Shown here in pieces: positions 26,248 to 41,300 of a stretch of DNA of 64,000 nucleotides. This DNA is from Mesaphorura yosii. Lineage: Eukaryota > Arthropoda > Collembola > Poduromorpha > Tullbergiidae. The stretch's first letter is position 1, and each line of letters begins with the position of its first letter. The notes under the pieces were generated by a model, which was not told the DNA's origin, made no database searches, and saw only the letters and a list, made by a program, of their open reading frames with translations. The stretch covers positions 62,001 through 126,000 of the forward strand of contig WIXG01000123.1 in assembly GCA_009869945.1 (NCBI GenBank). The letters are read 5' to 3'. A program made the translations under genes and the position numbers.

Positions 26248-26249
26248 TA

Positions 26250-29200
26250 GTTGTCTATTTCATAGAACTGGCCAACACTAGCGACTGAAAGACGTGAAAT
26301 CTCAAGTCAAGTGTTAAACGATAAGAATGGGGGCCCCGAGTCGGAACTCAGAAAAGTCAGAATTATGTCACAATGCATGGCCATGCTGCTTGCTAGTTGA
26401 TGCAGAAGCTTGGCTTAATGATGAAATTCAAAATTGTACTCTTGAGTCTGACGAGTCCCCAACAACATGCTTATACTGTTTATGCAATAATGCAATCACT
26501 CAAGTCCAGCCAAGACGTAGCAGTGCCAAAATTGTCATTCTGAGTGAGAACGTAGCTTTTATTGTTATTACTGCTCCGTTTTTGAGGTTATTGTGTCCAA
26601 CAACCCGAGGCTCGGACATATACATATGTTATTACGGCACGGTGACATTGCCACTTGTAGCAGCAGCACTTAGCATAAAACCCAAGCCCGACTTTTATCT
26701 TCCTCGTTTCCAGCTTTTACTTTTACGCCCAATTTTGGCCTGTTGAACCACTTTAGATTAATTGCAATTTAAACCAAAACTTCCACTTCCCACATTTCAT
26801 GACGTCGTTCTCCTCGCCCATTAACTCCTTCGCTGAGAATGTGCACTAAAATATTTTACGGCTTGCCGGCGTTTGTTTCAACGACCACCACGCTCTAGTC
26901 TACTCACATCCGCTTCGGTTTCAGTGTATCGCGTCGTATTCATAGCATCAATCATCTTATCGTCCTGTCCCGTGCACTGCCTGAATTTTCTGTCGATAAT
27001 TCACTTCTCACATGCTAGGCGAAAGCGCAGCCGTAAAATCTTCGGCTTCATTTGGTGTTGAATTTCTCGAACCAAAGCCATTAAGACTTTCCGCAGAGAA
27101 AACCCTAGGTATTGACTGCATGATCATTATGTGTCATGAATTGCTAACTATAATCAGGACGCATTTGAGTAACACTGGAAGAAGACGGGATGATGACATT
27201 TGGCATTTAATTTTGGCTTTTGATGACTTTTGAATGCCTAAACAGGCGTGACTGATTTCACAAAATGAGCTCGAAGCTTCCAATTGTTGCTGTCACCCAT
27301 CGTTTGCGTTGTTTATGGTTTGCTATTGATCGCTCGTTAAAATGGAATCAAGTTCGCCTGCCATGTCAATTCTGATTATGAGGTTTAGTCTACGCACAGT
27401 TAAAAGATTCGCTGTGCGAAAGTCACTGCCTATTATTGCATAACCCATTGGCCAATTCGTTAGTGGAAACCTGCTAATTGAGTAAACATACACGTCGAAA
27501 TGCCAAAAGCATAGTGTAGCAGTAATCTCTCATGTATCTTGCCATGCCTTGTCCGAAGAAGCGCAACACAAACGACCCAGAGTTTACGACTTTGTTCTTT
27601 TCATTCCATTCTAACCGAAAGCTTTGCCATCGTCATTATTTGGCTTTCTTCTGCTTGCCTTGAGCTAGTAGATTCTGTGCATGTCACTTATGAAGATGCA
27701 ACTTTTATAATCCCATCACTGCCGAGAGTGAGTTTCCTCACTTTTGCCCACACTTGCCGTACCTTCAATTTTTTGCATTGCATTGAGTTTAATGCATACA
27801 TTTTGATTATAATTTCATTTACGAAATGGAAACACAAATTCGATCCCACGTTTGTTTTTGTTCTTTGATATTTGCAAAAGGTAGAAGAAATATGTTTTGC
27901 AGTGTGAGCATGAGCCTGAATTCAGCAGTTGATTAAACACTTCATTTTTTATGATTCTCGTAGTTGGCTGCGCGAAAATTATTGCAAGACACGAAATGGT
28001 GTTGAAGCGGACTTAATTCACTGTCTATTGTTCATCAGGTGAGACGGAAACTTTTATGTAGCATTATAATGGTCGCACCATTTCGCTGTTGCGCATTAAT
28101 TAAGGACAGATTAGCACAAGAAAGTACTTTTTGCACAAATGGAACGAGAGGTTGCATATCCTAGGAAGCTCACGGCATGGGAAAAGGGATTTGTTTATGT
28201 TTTGCATGGTCAGACCGTACTGCAATGACGTTGTCGAATTCCTTGCTCTGATCACAACACGACATGACGACGGAACACGCTTTTAGCATTAAAATAATTG
28301 GACCAGTGACTACTCGGCTCTCATTGAAGCTGCAGTGAGACAGTTCACGGCAAACTTGCTGAACAAATGAACTCAGAATGCGTGCAAAACCCTTATTAAC
28401 GATATCGACAACTATATTCCGTAAAAATTAGCACATTAACAGTCATTACATGCCGAAATGTACCAAATTATTCATTCATATATTTTTAGACGAATTAACA
28501 TGCCCAGAAATCGTGTGAATTCCGTAGTACTATAGTCGTGCGGCCGTGTTCATCTTTGTGCCAATACGTGACTTTATTCATAGCATGTGCCTGCTGACAA
28601 GCTTCAGACTGCATCGAACAAATTGCAAAAATGTAATAATATATGTATGTAGCGTGTTACTTAGAAACGCCAAATACGCACGTACATGCAGCTGGTTCCT
28701 CCGCACTCAGTAGAATCAGATCAGAATCTTCTCAGCAAGGCAATGAGGCAATAATGTGATGGCACGACACAGGCATAAAGACAGGACATGCATGCCATTT
28801 AGTTCGACATTTAGCATTTAAGCACTGAGCATGGAGCGATTGATTCTCTACAAGCCATGCGTTCTAGATGCAGAAATGTGGTTTACTCTTATTCTAGTAT
28901 ACTACGTCAGTTCGTGTTACACATGCAATTTCAATCAATGGGTAATTGATATCGCAGCTCGCGTCATTCCCGTCTCTAACGATGCACTTTATTTTTATGA
29001 CCTGTAGACGGCTATTACCGGAGAGTGAACCAGCAATCGAGTTGAATGTTAACCGATTGCTTGGAAAACGAGGAAACGAAAGACAACATCGTGTTTATAG
29101 CTTGGTTTGGCTCAATGGCCAGTCCAGTCAAGTCGTTACAGTTGGAGAGTAAATGTAGAATTAATGATGATGTTCCAAGCAGTTTAAGTCAAATGCAATG

Positions 29201-32200
29201 AACTTAATCTGCTGCAAAGAGACACCCAATTCACGAAATGCAAACCAGGAAGAACAACGCCGTGTGGAGCAGTGGCAGAGTTGCTGTTGCCAGTCGTGTT
29301 AATGCATTGCACAGACGATACGTCTCACGTTTCAGTCTTTTGTGGATCATTTTACATTCGGCAATCGCACATGGCCGATGGTATTGAACTTGAGCCTGTA
29401 ATCGGAACCGGAATGCACTTGAAAATAAACCATACCCGGATGAATTCGCCCATTCTCTGCACTATCAGCTATTCCGCGTGTGTGGAAGGTCAGATTGCGG
29501 TTCATTAGGATGAAACGAGTAAAAGGAAACCAGTGATTAACGATTAATCATTAATTTCAGCAGGACGAAGCGATTCGCTTAGTTCTCTGCCTCTTCGTTA
29601 TCGTATTGATTGTAATTAATACTAATTAAAAGCCAATTACGACTTGTTGCATCTTATTATGTCTAATTGCGAGAAGTTGCCGGCGCGTGGATGTGAACTA
29701 CAAAAGGCTGCTAAAACAAGGCATAAAGAACATAACGAGCCTTTGCTCACATCGCGATTACATGCAGCTTCGTTAAGTTAATTCGTGAACTACAAGATAA
29801 TTACACATTTCACGGCTGCGTCTTACTGCAAGCATTTGTACACTTTTGCCTTTATATGGCCGACTACCGGAGACCGTAAATTGTAAATGGCGTACTGTGC
29901 ATGGAACTTTTTGCTGTCAAGTCAACTCAAGTCTTCGCCGCACACATGGCTAATTGTAATTTTTGTATTCGCATCGGTCCCAGTCCAAATCTGGTGCCAC
30001 TCTTTTTCTCCATTGAGCAGTCTCGACTGACATATGCTAATCCGTTAAAGTCGAGTTGATCTGTATTCACACCGCGTTCATCGTCCGTCCGCTGCGGTGC
30101 GGTTGTCCATCCATGTTCACATTATTAGAATTTTGTGTTCTCGCATGTTGGTCTTCCCAGTGTGACTGTTGAGACGCGAAACGCGAGGTACGCGTACGCG
30201 AGACAGGTTGTTCATGGGAAGAATGTTGAGAAATCTCAATTTGTCAATTTGTGGTGCAGGCAGAGTTCCTCTGCTGCTGCCCAGAATTTAAATCACTAGA
30301 TGGGCATTTAACAAGTCCCTTATTTACTTTACGGCTGGGCGGTGAGTATGTGGTAAGTTGATGGGCATTTCGGGTGTCTAATCAAGTCAGGAAGTGCATA
30401 AGTGCAAAATGTGTGCGTCAATTGACAGAAAGTGTTAGTCGTAAGTGCAAGTACGAGTTGAGACTTTTTGTGGTCGAGGTGAAGCTAAACAGGACTCTGA
30501 CCAGTCAGTCAAACTAACGCTAATGAATGAGGAACTGTTTTGTGTTCTATTCCAGTTGGAGTCGAATCTTCCTGGCGCTATGCTATGATGCAGGCAGACC
30601 ACAGAACAGTCACAATCCACAATCTTGCGTTGCGTACCTTTTGTTTGAAGCCCCGTGCATGCATGTCGATGACGGGGACGGCTACGGCCCAAACCCCAAT
30701 GGTCGTGCAAGTGCATTCGAAAGGAGCCAGCGAGCAAAAACTTTACAACTCTTTCATTCCGTATCGAAAGCCAGTTCAGTTGTGAGAAGTTTTCTTGTCA
30801 GTCAACATCATCGCAAAGTACACATCGCATCTGCACGCTTCGACAGTGGATTCAGAACGAATTGGCTTATCTGGCTTCATCATCATGCCATCTTGTACAT
30901 GGTGATTTTTGTTAAAAGTGTTGCCAGAACTGCTTACACGTCGATTTCATCGAGCGTTTATTGTGCCCTTCTAATAAAGTGAGACTTTATTGCGGACCGG
31001 CGTCGGGTACAAAGGTGAAGCAGAACTTTCCTCTCCGCAGCTCAGATTCTCCGTAAATTTTGCATTATGCAGTCTGAGACTGCATACGCCTGAACTTGGC
31101 GACATTGGCAGAACCGGTGTCCAAGTCGAGAAGCGATAGCAAAGCCAGACAAAGTTATATTAGTTTTCTCATTACACATTTTGACAATCGCAATTCTTGG
31201 GATTCCTCAACTCAACTCAAAAGTATGCCAGATGGGCAGGGTTCTAAGTGCTTGTGAAAGAAAGTTTGTGATTTTGTCAACTGAAGCCACAAGTTTACTT
31301 CTGCTTTATCCACAAGAGCTGACATTTCACACAATCAGAAACTCGAATTAGCCGACTCTGAATTGGCCGTTTAGGTGCGTGCTTTCACTTGAATAAATAT
31401 TCAGCACTTTGCACCCGGAGAAGAATATCGACGTAAGTCATTTGCCATCCGTGTCTAATTAAAAAACTTGTGACAATATCAATTTGTAAGAATAATATTT
31501 GCCTCAACGCGTCGCTTCCGAGATAAAGGCGCGACGCTTTGAGACTTTCTCAAGGCGATTGAGACAGATGTGGGGCCCACGCGCACAGAAAGCGGAAGTA
31601 GATGGCTGATAGCAGAAACTGGATGCGGTGCTTTTAAATTATCCTCCATTTCATTATCGGTATTTGTTTTATTACGAGCACATCTTGCGCTAGCTTCACT
31701 TGTCGGCGCCTCATCTGGTACTTCCCGAATGATTACGCACAGAGCAGGAATTTCACAAGTACCGGCTCAGCTAGAATCTGCGTCTCGTTCACGTCATCCT
31801 TCAAGTTCCGTTTTATGGTCTGCCATAGCGTAGTGCAGCGAGGCGAGGAGAGATCAGACTCATCCTGTCTCCAGGTCTCGGCTTGATGCAGGAAAGAAAC
31901 TCAAGAATGACTAATCTTTCGAGTTTCTTTTGCCAGTATTTTAAGCAAAGTAATATTTTTGGTGGAAGTGGAAGTTTGTACGACGAGCGCGGCAGCCCAC
32001 GAGAACAAAATCATTCATAAAATACACAATCAGACGGAAAGAACAAACAAACAAAAAGCAGAGATTTAAGACAAATGCTTTTTTTAAAAGTAACTTGAAG
32101 GTTTCCTCTTCGCCGTGCTACGCTGTGCGTATTCATTTGACAAACAGACCCAAATGCCAACAGCAACGCGTCCGTCCCACTCCGCAACTTTCCGTAGAAA

Positions 32201-32330
32201 GATTCAATTGTTACTGTCTGTTAACTTGAGATATCTTTGCTTTTTAATGTGCAGTCACTTATCATCGCCAATTGCCTGTTGAATGGTTCATTAATTGCCT
32301 CACTCCCACAACGTGGTGCACACCACTAAA
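26250..32330. other. Six-kilobase gene-poor region
   Basis: No exon chain, signal peptide or known domain found on either strand. Frames of 140-150 codons at 26327 and 30527 look like noise. One strong hairpin at 31503-31543 is listed separately. The region may hold regulatory DNA or untranslated first exons for the gene starting at 32,331. Confidence 0.5.
31503..31543. other. Strong hairpin in the gene-poor region
   Basis: Arms CTCAACGCGTCGC and GCGACGCTTTGAG pair at 12 of 13 positions (one C/T mismatch) around a 15-base loop. Could be a small structured RNA, a cruciform-forming site, or chance. Confidence 0.45.
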
Positions 32331-35300
32331 ATGTCGTGCACGTCTTCTTCGTCATCCACAAACATCTCCATTGCAATGACGAACCTGAGCAGCAGCAACG
32401 GCGTCGGCGGCTCGGGCAATGGAAGCTCTTCCACAATTAATAATGACCACAAGGACATTGAAATTTTGAATCCGAAGATGCTGACCGGGGTCGGCATGTC
32501 TTCGACAGCAGGACTCGTCCCGACTGAACCCGGCCCAAATCACAGTCTCGCAGCACAAAGTTCGGCTGCCGTTGCAGGCAGAAGTGCTAGCGCAGGACCT
32601 GGAAGCAGTTCAAGCGGCAGCGTGGAGAACATGAGCACAATTGAAAACGGGGACTTATCCATCTTTACATTCATTGTTCCTAATTCGTCAGCCTCCGCTT
32701 CCTGCTCGGCGTGCTCCTCTCCGCTGGGTTCACCAAGCGCCACGAGGCACAACAGCCTGTGCAATTTAATGCATCATCATGAGCCCGCGTCGGATGGTCC
32801 CTCTTCGCTGTCCTCGTACTACAGTCACAGTTCGGGATCATATGGCAGAAAATATTCGCTCCCATCGACGTCTTGCACGTGTGCGAAAACCAGCTACATT
32901 GGGAACGGTGGTAATGCATTCAACGGAACGCATTCCGCAACGCTATTTCATGGCAATGGTGCTGACACCGGTGGCGGCGGAGGGCGAGCATCATCTGCGG
33001 GGCTGTTCGGTAATGGGTACGGACGTCGTAGCCGGAATAGCGATGATGCTCCTGGATTAAGTAATTTCTCATTAGATTCTTTACGACTTGAGAATCCCTG
33101 TCATAAACTCCCGACTACACAACATTCGCTCTACGGCCAGTATCACCACCATCATCTTCATCGCCACTGTCAGCACCATCATCGTTGCGAGGAGTGCGAG
33201 CCTAAGCCGACGAGTCCATTTCTTTCTCATCGTAACCAACATCAACAACGTCATTCCAGCGTCCTAAATGATCGCAATTACTTGAGATCGCTCTCGAGGT
33301 CCGGGGACGATCTACTGCTGAGGAGTTTGGAGAAAGGAGGTCAGTTGGGCATTAATTATACAATCTACAATGTCTCCCTCGCACATGCTTAACTATAATG
33401 CGATATACGATACAGATAATTTGCTGTCTCTGGTCACCCAATTTTTGCATTTCATGCCTTTGACGTCAGAAAAGTCATAGATCTCAGAATCTAGTTCAGC
33501 AAGCAAAGTTTCTCCTGGTCACGACGCCACGTATATTATTTGTGCTGGTAGTCGACAAAAAGCCAGAAATTCAAGCTTTGTTTCTTTTCTTGCATTTTAC
33601 GATTTATTTATTCAATGCAGTTCGTGCAAGGCAGCCCCTTGTTTTCATTTTGTGTAAACTGTGAACTGACTGAAATAGAATGTGAATGAACCTCTGATGA
33701 GCCAATCTGTTCAATGTGTTATGAGACTGGATTGGCTTGGCTTTGACTTTCACGTGTGCACAAAATATGCAAAACAGAAGAAAACTTGATCTTGACTCCG
33801 ACGCGTGGAAACCAGAACTGACTAACTGAAACGTTAATTTTTGGCATCTTGTCATGAACCATTTTGCACTCCACAGAATTGGCCCGTATCTTTCACAGAT
33901 TACGATTAGTGGCTGTGTAAACACTGACAGCGAGCTGCATGTGTGTCAGCAGGTGTCTCAAATCCTTCGCGTGTGTTGTCAGTCTTGAGCTCATAATTTA
34001 AAATGCAAGTGGCAAGTTGAAAACCAGCAAGTTTATCCAGCAAGTTGAAAACCTTGGAGTCTAAAAAATGACGATCAGATCGAATTCCCAGAAGCAAGCA
34101 CAACGTTTATTTGCCAATTATTATTTACTATTCAAATTCGTATTACGTGACAGTAATTTAACTCTTTGCATTGTTTCGCAACATTTTTGAAGTCTCTAAA
34201 GTTGTGGTTTTTATGACTGCGCCGTGCACAAATGATTTATGAACTCCAATCTTCTTGCCTCAGCTTTCAAGTTTGCAAATATTTTGATGACTCAAATTGC
34301 ATTTTTTGCTGTGCTGCATTAAGTTTAGTCATTTCAAGTTCATTGAGATTCTGTTCCTTGAGTCAGAGCGAATTTTTTAACGATTATTGAGAATTGACAT
34401 TTCTTTCTGGCCATAAATGTCAAAGTGATTGATTACCTCAAGGCGCAGGAGCGTAGAGAATTAGCGAGAAGATGAGCACATGAGCACATGCGAGATCGAC
34501 TGAGAGCGGACAGAAATCGCCACTCGCGATCCTATCAATTACTCTGACTCTTCACGCTCATACTTGCACATCTCCTGGCTGATTCTAATTTATTCAATTT
34601 CCCAGCATTCGTTCGGAGTGCGGATGGGATAACAATGCAGACAAACTCGAATCGGCTAAGCTATACAAACTCCTCAGCGTGCACCGCAGTGATAAAGTAC
34701 GAGAAACGTTAATAGATATTTCCATATATGGACCAGGAATAACACGCATCGTTTCGCATGAATTCGTACTCGCATCTCTGCTGCACAGTGCAGTTGAAAG
34801 AACTCTTTGATTCGCATTCACACATTCATGCATCGACATTCCAATTCATTAAGGACCCTTGCCAGCGGAGATTCGCGTTCAAAGTACGAAAGCAATCTTT
34901 TTTCTCTTTGTGACACAAGTGACGAAGATATGTTTGAAGAAGAATCGAGCACGGATTCGCAGACGTGCTGAAGTTGAATTAGTAATCTAATCCAATACAC
35001 TTCAAACAGGCGAGCGGCGAAGTAAATGGAAATAAGTAGGAAATTCGCACACAAAAGACTCTCTGACTTTTACTTACGGCTGTCCGCTGCATTTCATTAA
35101 GTGCGAGCATATTTATTCATTGCTACGTTCACACTTCGCCCATGCACCAACGAAGTTTGTATTTGCACAGGGTTAGTTTCCTCGTTAATATGCAAGCGTT
35201 GATTAAGGCCAGGCGTATTTAAACTACGAGCTGAATGTTAACTAAATGCCATTAAATTCAATTGACGCGGACTATAATGTCTTCGCGAAGCAGCGAGTCC

Positions 35301-38300
35301 GTGCGAGTCGCAAGTGCGGGGAGTGTTAACGTAAATGTTCAGGGGCTTTTGTTGAAAATTAATTGCATTTTATTGTCTGTATATCGCACGTTCAAAACAT
35401 AAGAACTTGGTTTAGCCCGTCCTAGAACGAATCTTGGATTCACGTCTGCGCTCAACCGAGTTCAGAATTTGCATGCTTCACCGAGTTTTTTCCATGCTGT
35501 AATTATCCAATCTGATGAAACTGAACGCGAGCAATTAGGTTAGCATTTTGGTCTTTCACGTCCCGCGTCTTTCGCCAATGCGTACCGTACAAAGTGGATT
35601 CTTGACTTTTCCCAGCGGAGCGAAATTGGCTCAGTGGCTGACAACGATTCCTTCATTAACTAATCTGTTGAGGCAAAGAAAGACGGAAGACGCACTTGCA
35701 CTTCAAACACACCGCACCACAAATTTCATGGTATTTACGATGCGCCATAAAACAGCATGACAAAAAAGCATTACACAAGTTCAAGGCTCGAAGGCACTAA
35801 ACGAAATGGCATTGAAGAGTCAAATACTAATTTACTTTACAACGCACAACGCAGTCATCAAAACGAACTACGCGTTAGACTCTTGTCAAGGTGCGAAAGG
35901 AAGTCATGAAAAGGAATCTCCATTTATCATCCCGAAAAGCGTGGTACGTGGATTTTATTTAACTTGCGAAGGCGTGGTCGAGTAAATCGATTTCAATAAT
36001 TACAATATTTTACGTGAAACATGCACGGGGAAGACTCGTCAAGAAAAGATGTGCAAGCTCCCGTTTATACCATTTGATTTGATCAGGGTCACCTGTAATT
36101 GAGTTTGGATCACTTGCAAGGCTTCGTAAATGTCTGTAGGCAAATTCTTCAGTGCCACAATTGCCTTGATGTATAGTTTTTGCAAAGTTTCGAGAAATCG
36201 AAGAAAAGGAGAAGCACCAAAAGTTCCCAGCAGATCAATACGCTGCACACTCATTGTTCCTAATAATATGACTGAGGAATCAGTGTCAAGTCAAGCGTCA
36301 TAAACTTCTGAAAATAGAACCATGAACATGAGCAGGAATTGGCTTCAGGTGGTGCATTATCTTGTCTTACTATTTAAGGTCAAGAATAACCATATTCATA
36401 ATTATATGAATTTATATAACCGGACTCCCGTCCAGGCCAGAAGGCTTTGCCTCAGCTCAGGCTTCACCCTCACAACTCATTCATCCTTCTGCAACGATGC
36501 GATACGGACACACGAAATTCTTTTGAGTATAGGCTACTACTACAATTCAATCCAACTCATATGTAAAAAATGTTCCGCAGACTCTATTTCGAAGTTTATG
36601 AATGACAGAGAACACTTGCCTGCATACCTGCATTTTTGTATTATTAAATGAATGGAGTGTGATTGAGTCCATGTGGGTATGTAATTTTGGGACATAAATA
36701 CACAAACAAAACAAAATGTATGAATTTTTAATTAAAAAGTGCCAATCCGACATGTCAAAGCAAACTCTGAACCGGTATTTTTCGGAAAAATGTTAATTCC
36801 ACGTAGAAATGGCAGGAACTGACCACAATACGAGCAGATAGCCATGCGACTGCGACGGTCCTTCCCACTTCCCAATCTGTCGGAGTCAGAATTAGGGCGG
36901 TGACAGCTTGCTACAAATCTGCCTCTCACCGTGACATTGCAAGTAAACTGCGCTTATGATCCTGATCTAGAATCGAAATGACCTACACGTTCAACGAGCA
37001 CAGACACAACAAAACTTCCAGTATTTTTGTCGCGTTCTAATTGTAATGACCAGTCCACCTCAACTGTGCGTGTGAATAATTGCAGAAATATTTGTTTTTT
37101 GTTGAGGTACATGAATTAGAACATCAATTTGCCGCAATTATTCGAGTACGTGTTTGAAAAATACAGCAAATAACATGACGATGCTGGCAAGGTGAGTCGG
37201 TGAGTGTTTATTCAAAAAATGTTCGACAAGCCACAAAGATTAGGTCCAGTCAAAGCAGGCAGAGCAAAGCCGCCCTTGAGCGCTATGAGATCATGAGCTC
37301 GACGCGACGAGTAAAAAGCAAATCTTAATTATCTCACAGCATAATAAAATAAAATAATAAAGAACACATTTTCTTAATTGAAATTATCTTGCACCTTCCC
37401 TTTTACGATGATTGGAATGATAACGAGTACATCATAGAAAGCCACGACCACGACGAGTATTTACGACCCTGAATAATGAAATTAATTAACTCTAATCTGC
37501 GCCGCGATAATTTTGTACTGCAATGTCCGCACTCCGTACGAAACAAAATTGATGCACATTCCTCTCGCGTTCGTTTTGCAGCCAAGTCGTTGCTTGCAGT
37601 GCAATTATGCAGTGGCGACTTGCCTCAAGTAAAGTACCTTTAACACATGCCCAAGCCGGATGACTAGCTTACTCGGAGTCGGAGCTTTCATCACGTTTTT
37701 ATCGTAATTACCTTTCCCATCGCATCGCATCGCCAAATCACCTTGGAATATGAATTGAGAATTTTATGGCTTTGCTGTATTGCGTTGAGTTGCTAAACCA
37801 GTCACAGTCAGTCGTCAATTCAACAAGGAGTGAACGATTCATGCGCACGCATTCATCTTTCAGCATATGCACGGTTCAAGCTTTAAATTAATTACCCAAT
37901 CGCCAGAGCCGTATTGCACAAACCACCACGCAACATAAGCATCGTGGTTTCTGCTACTTGATGTCAAGTATGGCAATTATTTATTGGAGTCGTGTTGCTT
38001 GGTGGTCATCGTGAAGAAAAGATGAATTGACTTGTTATGGCAAGCCATGCCATGCCATGCCGAGTTGTTTCTGGTCGTGGTTCACGTAGCCGACAATCAA
38101 ACTGAAAATCTTTTGGTTGGAATTATTGATTGTAAGAATAGGAAATGATGAACGACAACTCAACAGGTGGATTGAAGATTTATCGCAAATTCACTTGTGC
38201 GGGCGTTGAGAAAGAAAAAATATCACGCTGTAAGTTAAGACAACAAACGTGCATTCGAGATTGTATGAAATTGACACAGTGATAGGGCTGCTGTCCGCTT

Positions 38301-41300
38301 TTCCAATAACAGTCGGACGTTAATTCAAAAACAAATACCATAATAATTAAAATGGTGGCTTGCCTTCACGACAATTACCACCAAGTTGGTTGGGCATTGT
38401 TTCGTCTTGCAATGACCAAGCCACGCTTTCTAATTCGTTGAAACAATGCCCACACATGACGCGCACAACCATAAATGTAAAAATATTCACAACATGCAAA
38501 TTTAATGAATGCCTTCTAATCCCCGAGGACGACAAGAAGTAGCCACTTAAAATTTCCACACTTAATTAATTAGAAGCACTGGAATTATTGTCAACAGCAA
38601 ATATCGGAAAAGTGCTTTTGAAGAATAGCGTGACCGTTTATGCACGGCTGCTGTGCTGAAGCGTGTCGAATCGACAATACTAAAATTCAGTTGTTCATTG
38701 AAAACGATTACAGAATTCAATACGAGATTCGCTGGACACTATTGCCGAAGATGACCGTGTCTGGGGTAAACGTTTAAATGTCTTGAGGATTTTGAGTATT
38801 CATAGATTTTAAACGCAAGCGTCCGGCTCACGTTATTCCTTTTCCGAATATCCGAATCATACATGAATTGAATGTCAAATGTTAGATGAGTAATTGAGAA
38901 TGACAAAATCATCTCGCATACCAACTAAATCATTCCTGTGAATCCAGTGAAACCGAGACAAGAAAGCAGATATGAATTGTAAAGGCAGGTACACCGCATA
39001 CTCTTCTTATGAAATTCACGGGATCATTCGCTGTGCTCAGACTTGCACACGTTGAATTGTGTCGTGTTGAATTTTAATTCAGAGTCTCTCCCATTTCGTG
39101 TGAGTTCTTATTTTTTACACTATGGCATTGTTTTCGCTTCTCTGCAAACATTTGTATGAAATTCTTCTTCTTGCTTTGACTTTGAGATTTGTAGATTTCT
39201 GGTGCAGCGCTTTGAACGTGTAATCGATCAAACCGATGATTAGTGTACGAGGTTGAAGTTTTCGGTAGCAGTCATTACACTGTATCGCATTCATATGCTC
39301 ATGAAACACGATGTCTTCCTTAAATGGATTTATATATTCTGCTTAGCGATAAATATTTTAATACCAGGCTTCACTAACACGATTTTCAGTTTAAAATGCA
39401 AGTTTAGCTGTTTAATCAGCTTCTCGTTCTCGGAGCTTGTTCATGTGTAGTAGAAGTTGGTTTAGTGGATATTCTTGTTCGTTCTTTATTTTGCAATGAT
39501 ATTCGAGAGTTCGAACCTCGAACTTCGAAATTCAGATACTTACTTCCTTTTATCATAAAGTCAATCAAGCAATCATGAGGCCTCCAGTGTTTTTCTATCG
39601 TGAAATTTAAATTCAGCTATGTGGTAGAACATGTTGATTCGTGTTTCACTTTGTCATATCTCAACTCCTCATCTTTAGCTTACACAATTGAATAAATATG
39701 CCAACATTCATGAGCAAATGGACGAACAATGACGAATGTTTCTCACAAATCGTTTTACGTTCACCACTTCTGTCCACATAATCGAATTCAGGCTTCAGTT
39801 TTATTTCGGAATTTAAAATGTAATACTTTGTCAAATATTTGAAGCGGATAGAAATTAATTGCTCCTATAAGAGCATTGGCTTCGCTGTTTCGTGGAATAC
39901 CGCCCGCAATTACATAAACTCGAGTTCCAGAGGTGATGATGACATGGGCTGAGCTAGACAGACGCAAATTCCGTTCTCACCTTTGCCTCGTTCGGTGCAT
40001 TAAAACCCAGCTTTCGCAGGGTGTTGAGGGAGACATTTCATTAAAATTGCACAAGTCAACACTCATAATAATGAAAAATTGCTCTTTCTCTTTATGTATG
40101 TTTCAGTGTTATTTCCTGTCGTTCACTGGTCGTCAAAATGTAACGAGAACCTCACCCATCATCATAACCAATTTGGACCGTCGGTGACCTACAACCAAGG
40201 TGACTCTTTATGCTTCATTTCATTTGCAATAAAAGCCACGCCGGAATGAGTTGTCAAGTACAGCTTTGTTTCTGTATCATGCCCTATCTCATCGGATGCG
40301 TGCTTAAGCCGCCCCAACCGAAAAGGAACATTGGTAATTAAAGAAGAAAATGTCATGAAAAATAAACATAATTTTCAGCTTTCGTGTGCACACAACCAAC
40401 CTACTGCGTGTAAATGTAAACGACGAACGAGTATTCGCGACTTCTCTATCGATTTAGCTAGCATAATTCCAATGTGCCAATATTTACGAATAAACGATGA
40501 CATGGGACAATGTTTTGAGTTTACTCAAAGCTGAACCTTTTAATTAGAAGTATCTGTACCTACGCATTGAGCGAACATTCTGAGCACAAAATTACATTAT
40601 TTCTCTTATCCAGGGATCTTCAAGGAACTGAAACGTGTCATTCCATCTGACAACTGGCTGAATCGAGAGAGAATCCCCCGAGTATCTGCAGTCCCCTCTT
40701 TCTCATCCCCTTCCTCCTCGAGGCGCCCCACCTGGCTGATAATTGGTTACAAAAGTCTAGAGAAAACCTTGGACAGCACACTGGAGGCCACCTGGAAAGA
40801 CTGGACCGGCGTCCGGCACATTTACATAAACCTTCGTCATGACTTTGAGATTTGCAAAATTTCATTCCTTCACCGTGTCTACCCGCAAGACAACCTCGAC
40901 CTCTTTATGTACATCGTGCTAATGGAAATCAGAAACGTCGATGAGAAGAATACGATTTGGCTACTCGATTTCGTGCAGAGAATGAGAGTGGAGCGGATGA
41001 AAGGCTTTATCACCGTGTACTCGGAAGTAGAGCCGGAAATCTCAAATATCGCCGATGAATACTGGAAATGCGTTAATCAGGATGCTGGTAGAAAGAACTT
41101 TGGCTTATCGTTGCTGTCCTCGCTACCTTCGCCCACAGTCAAATACAACACCACCAGCATTTGGAGCAAGGGCAGGGTCAACGGTGTTAGCAATGGCGGC
41201 GGTAGTGTTCCGAGCTCAAGCTCCGTTTCGTCTGGCTCACCGCCATTTCCAACTGCAGACGCTGGTGCTGGGAAAGTCGAACGACCAAAGTCACCTCCTC

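Noticed and set aside
26327-26746. 139-codon plus-strand frame
   Set aside because: Composition is erratic, with no domain, signal peptide or splice partners. Likely chance.
30527-30982. 151-codon plus-strand frame
   Set aside because: No recognisable domain and overlaps other frames of equal quality. Possibly part of an untranslated exon but not supportable as a protein.
32779-33060. Second plus-strand frame in the 32,331 exon
   Set aside because: A shadow frame of the longer Ser/Gly/His-rich exon, which has the phase-matched donor.
39500-39530. tRNA-like T-loop sequence (GTTCGAACC)
   Set aside because: The flanking five-base stem does not pair and no acceptor, D or anticodon arms are present.
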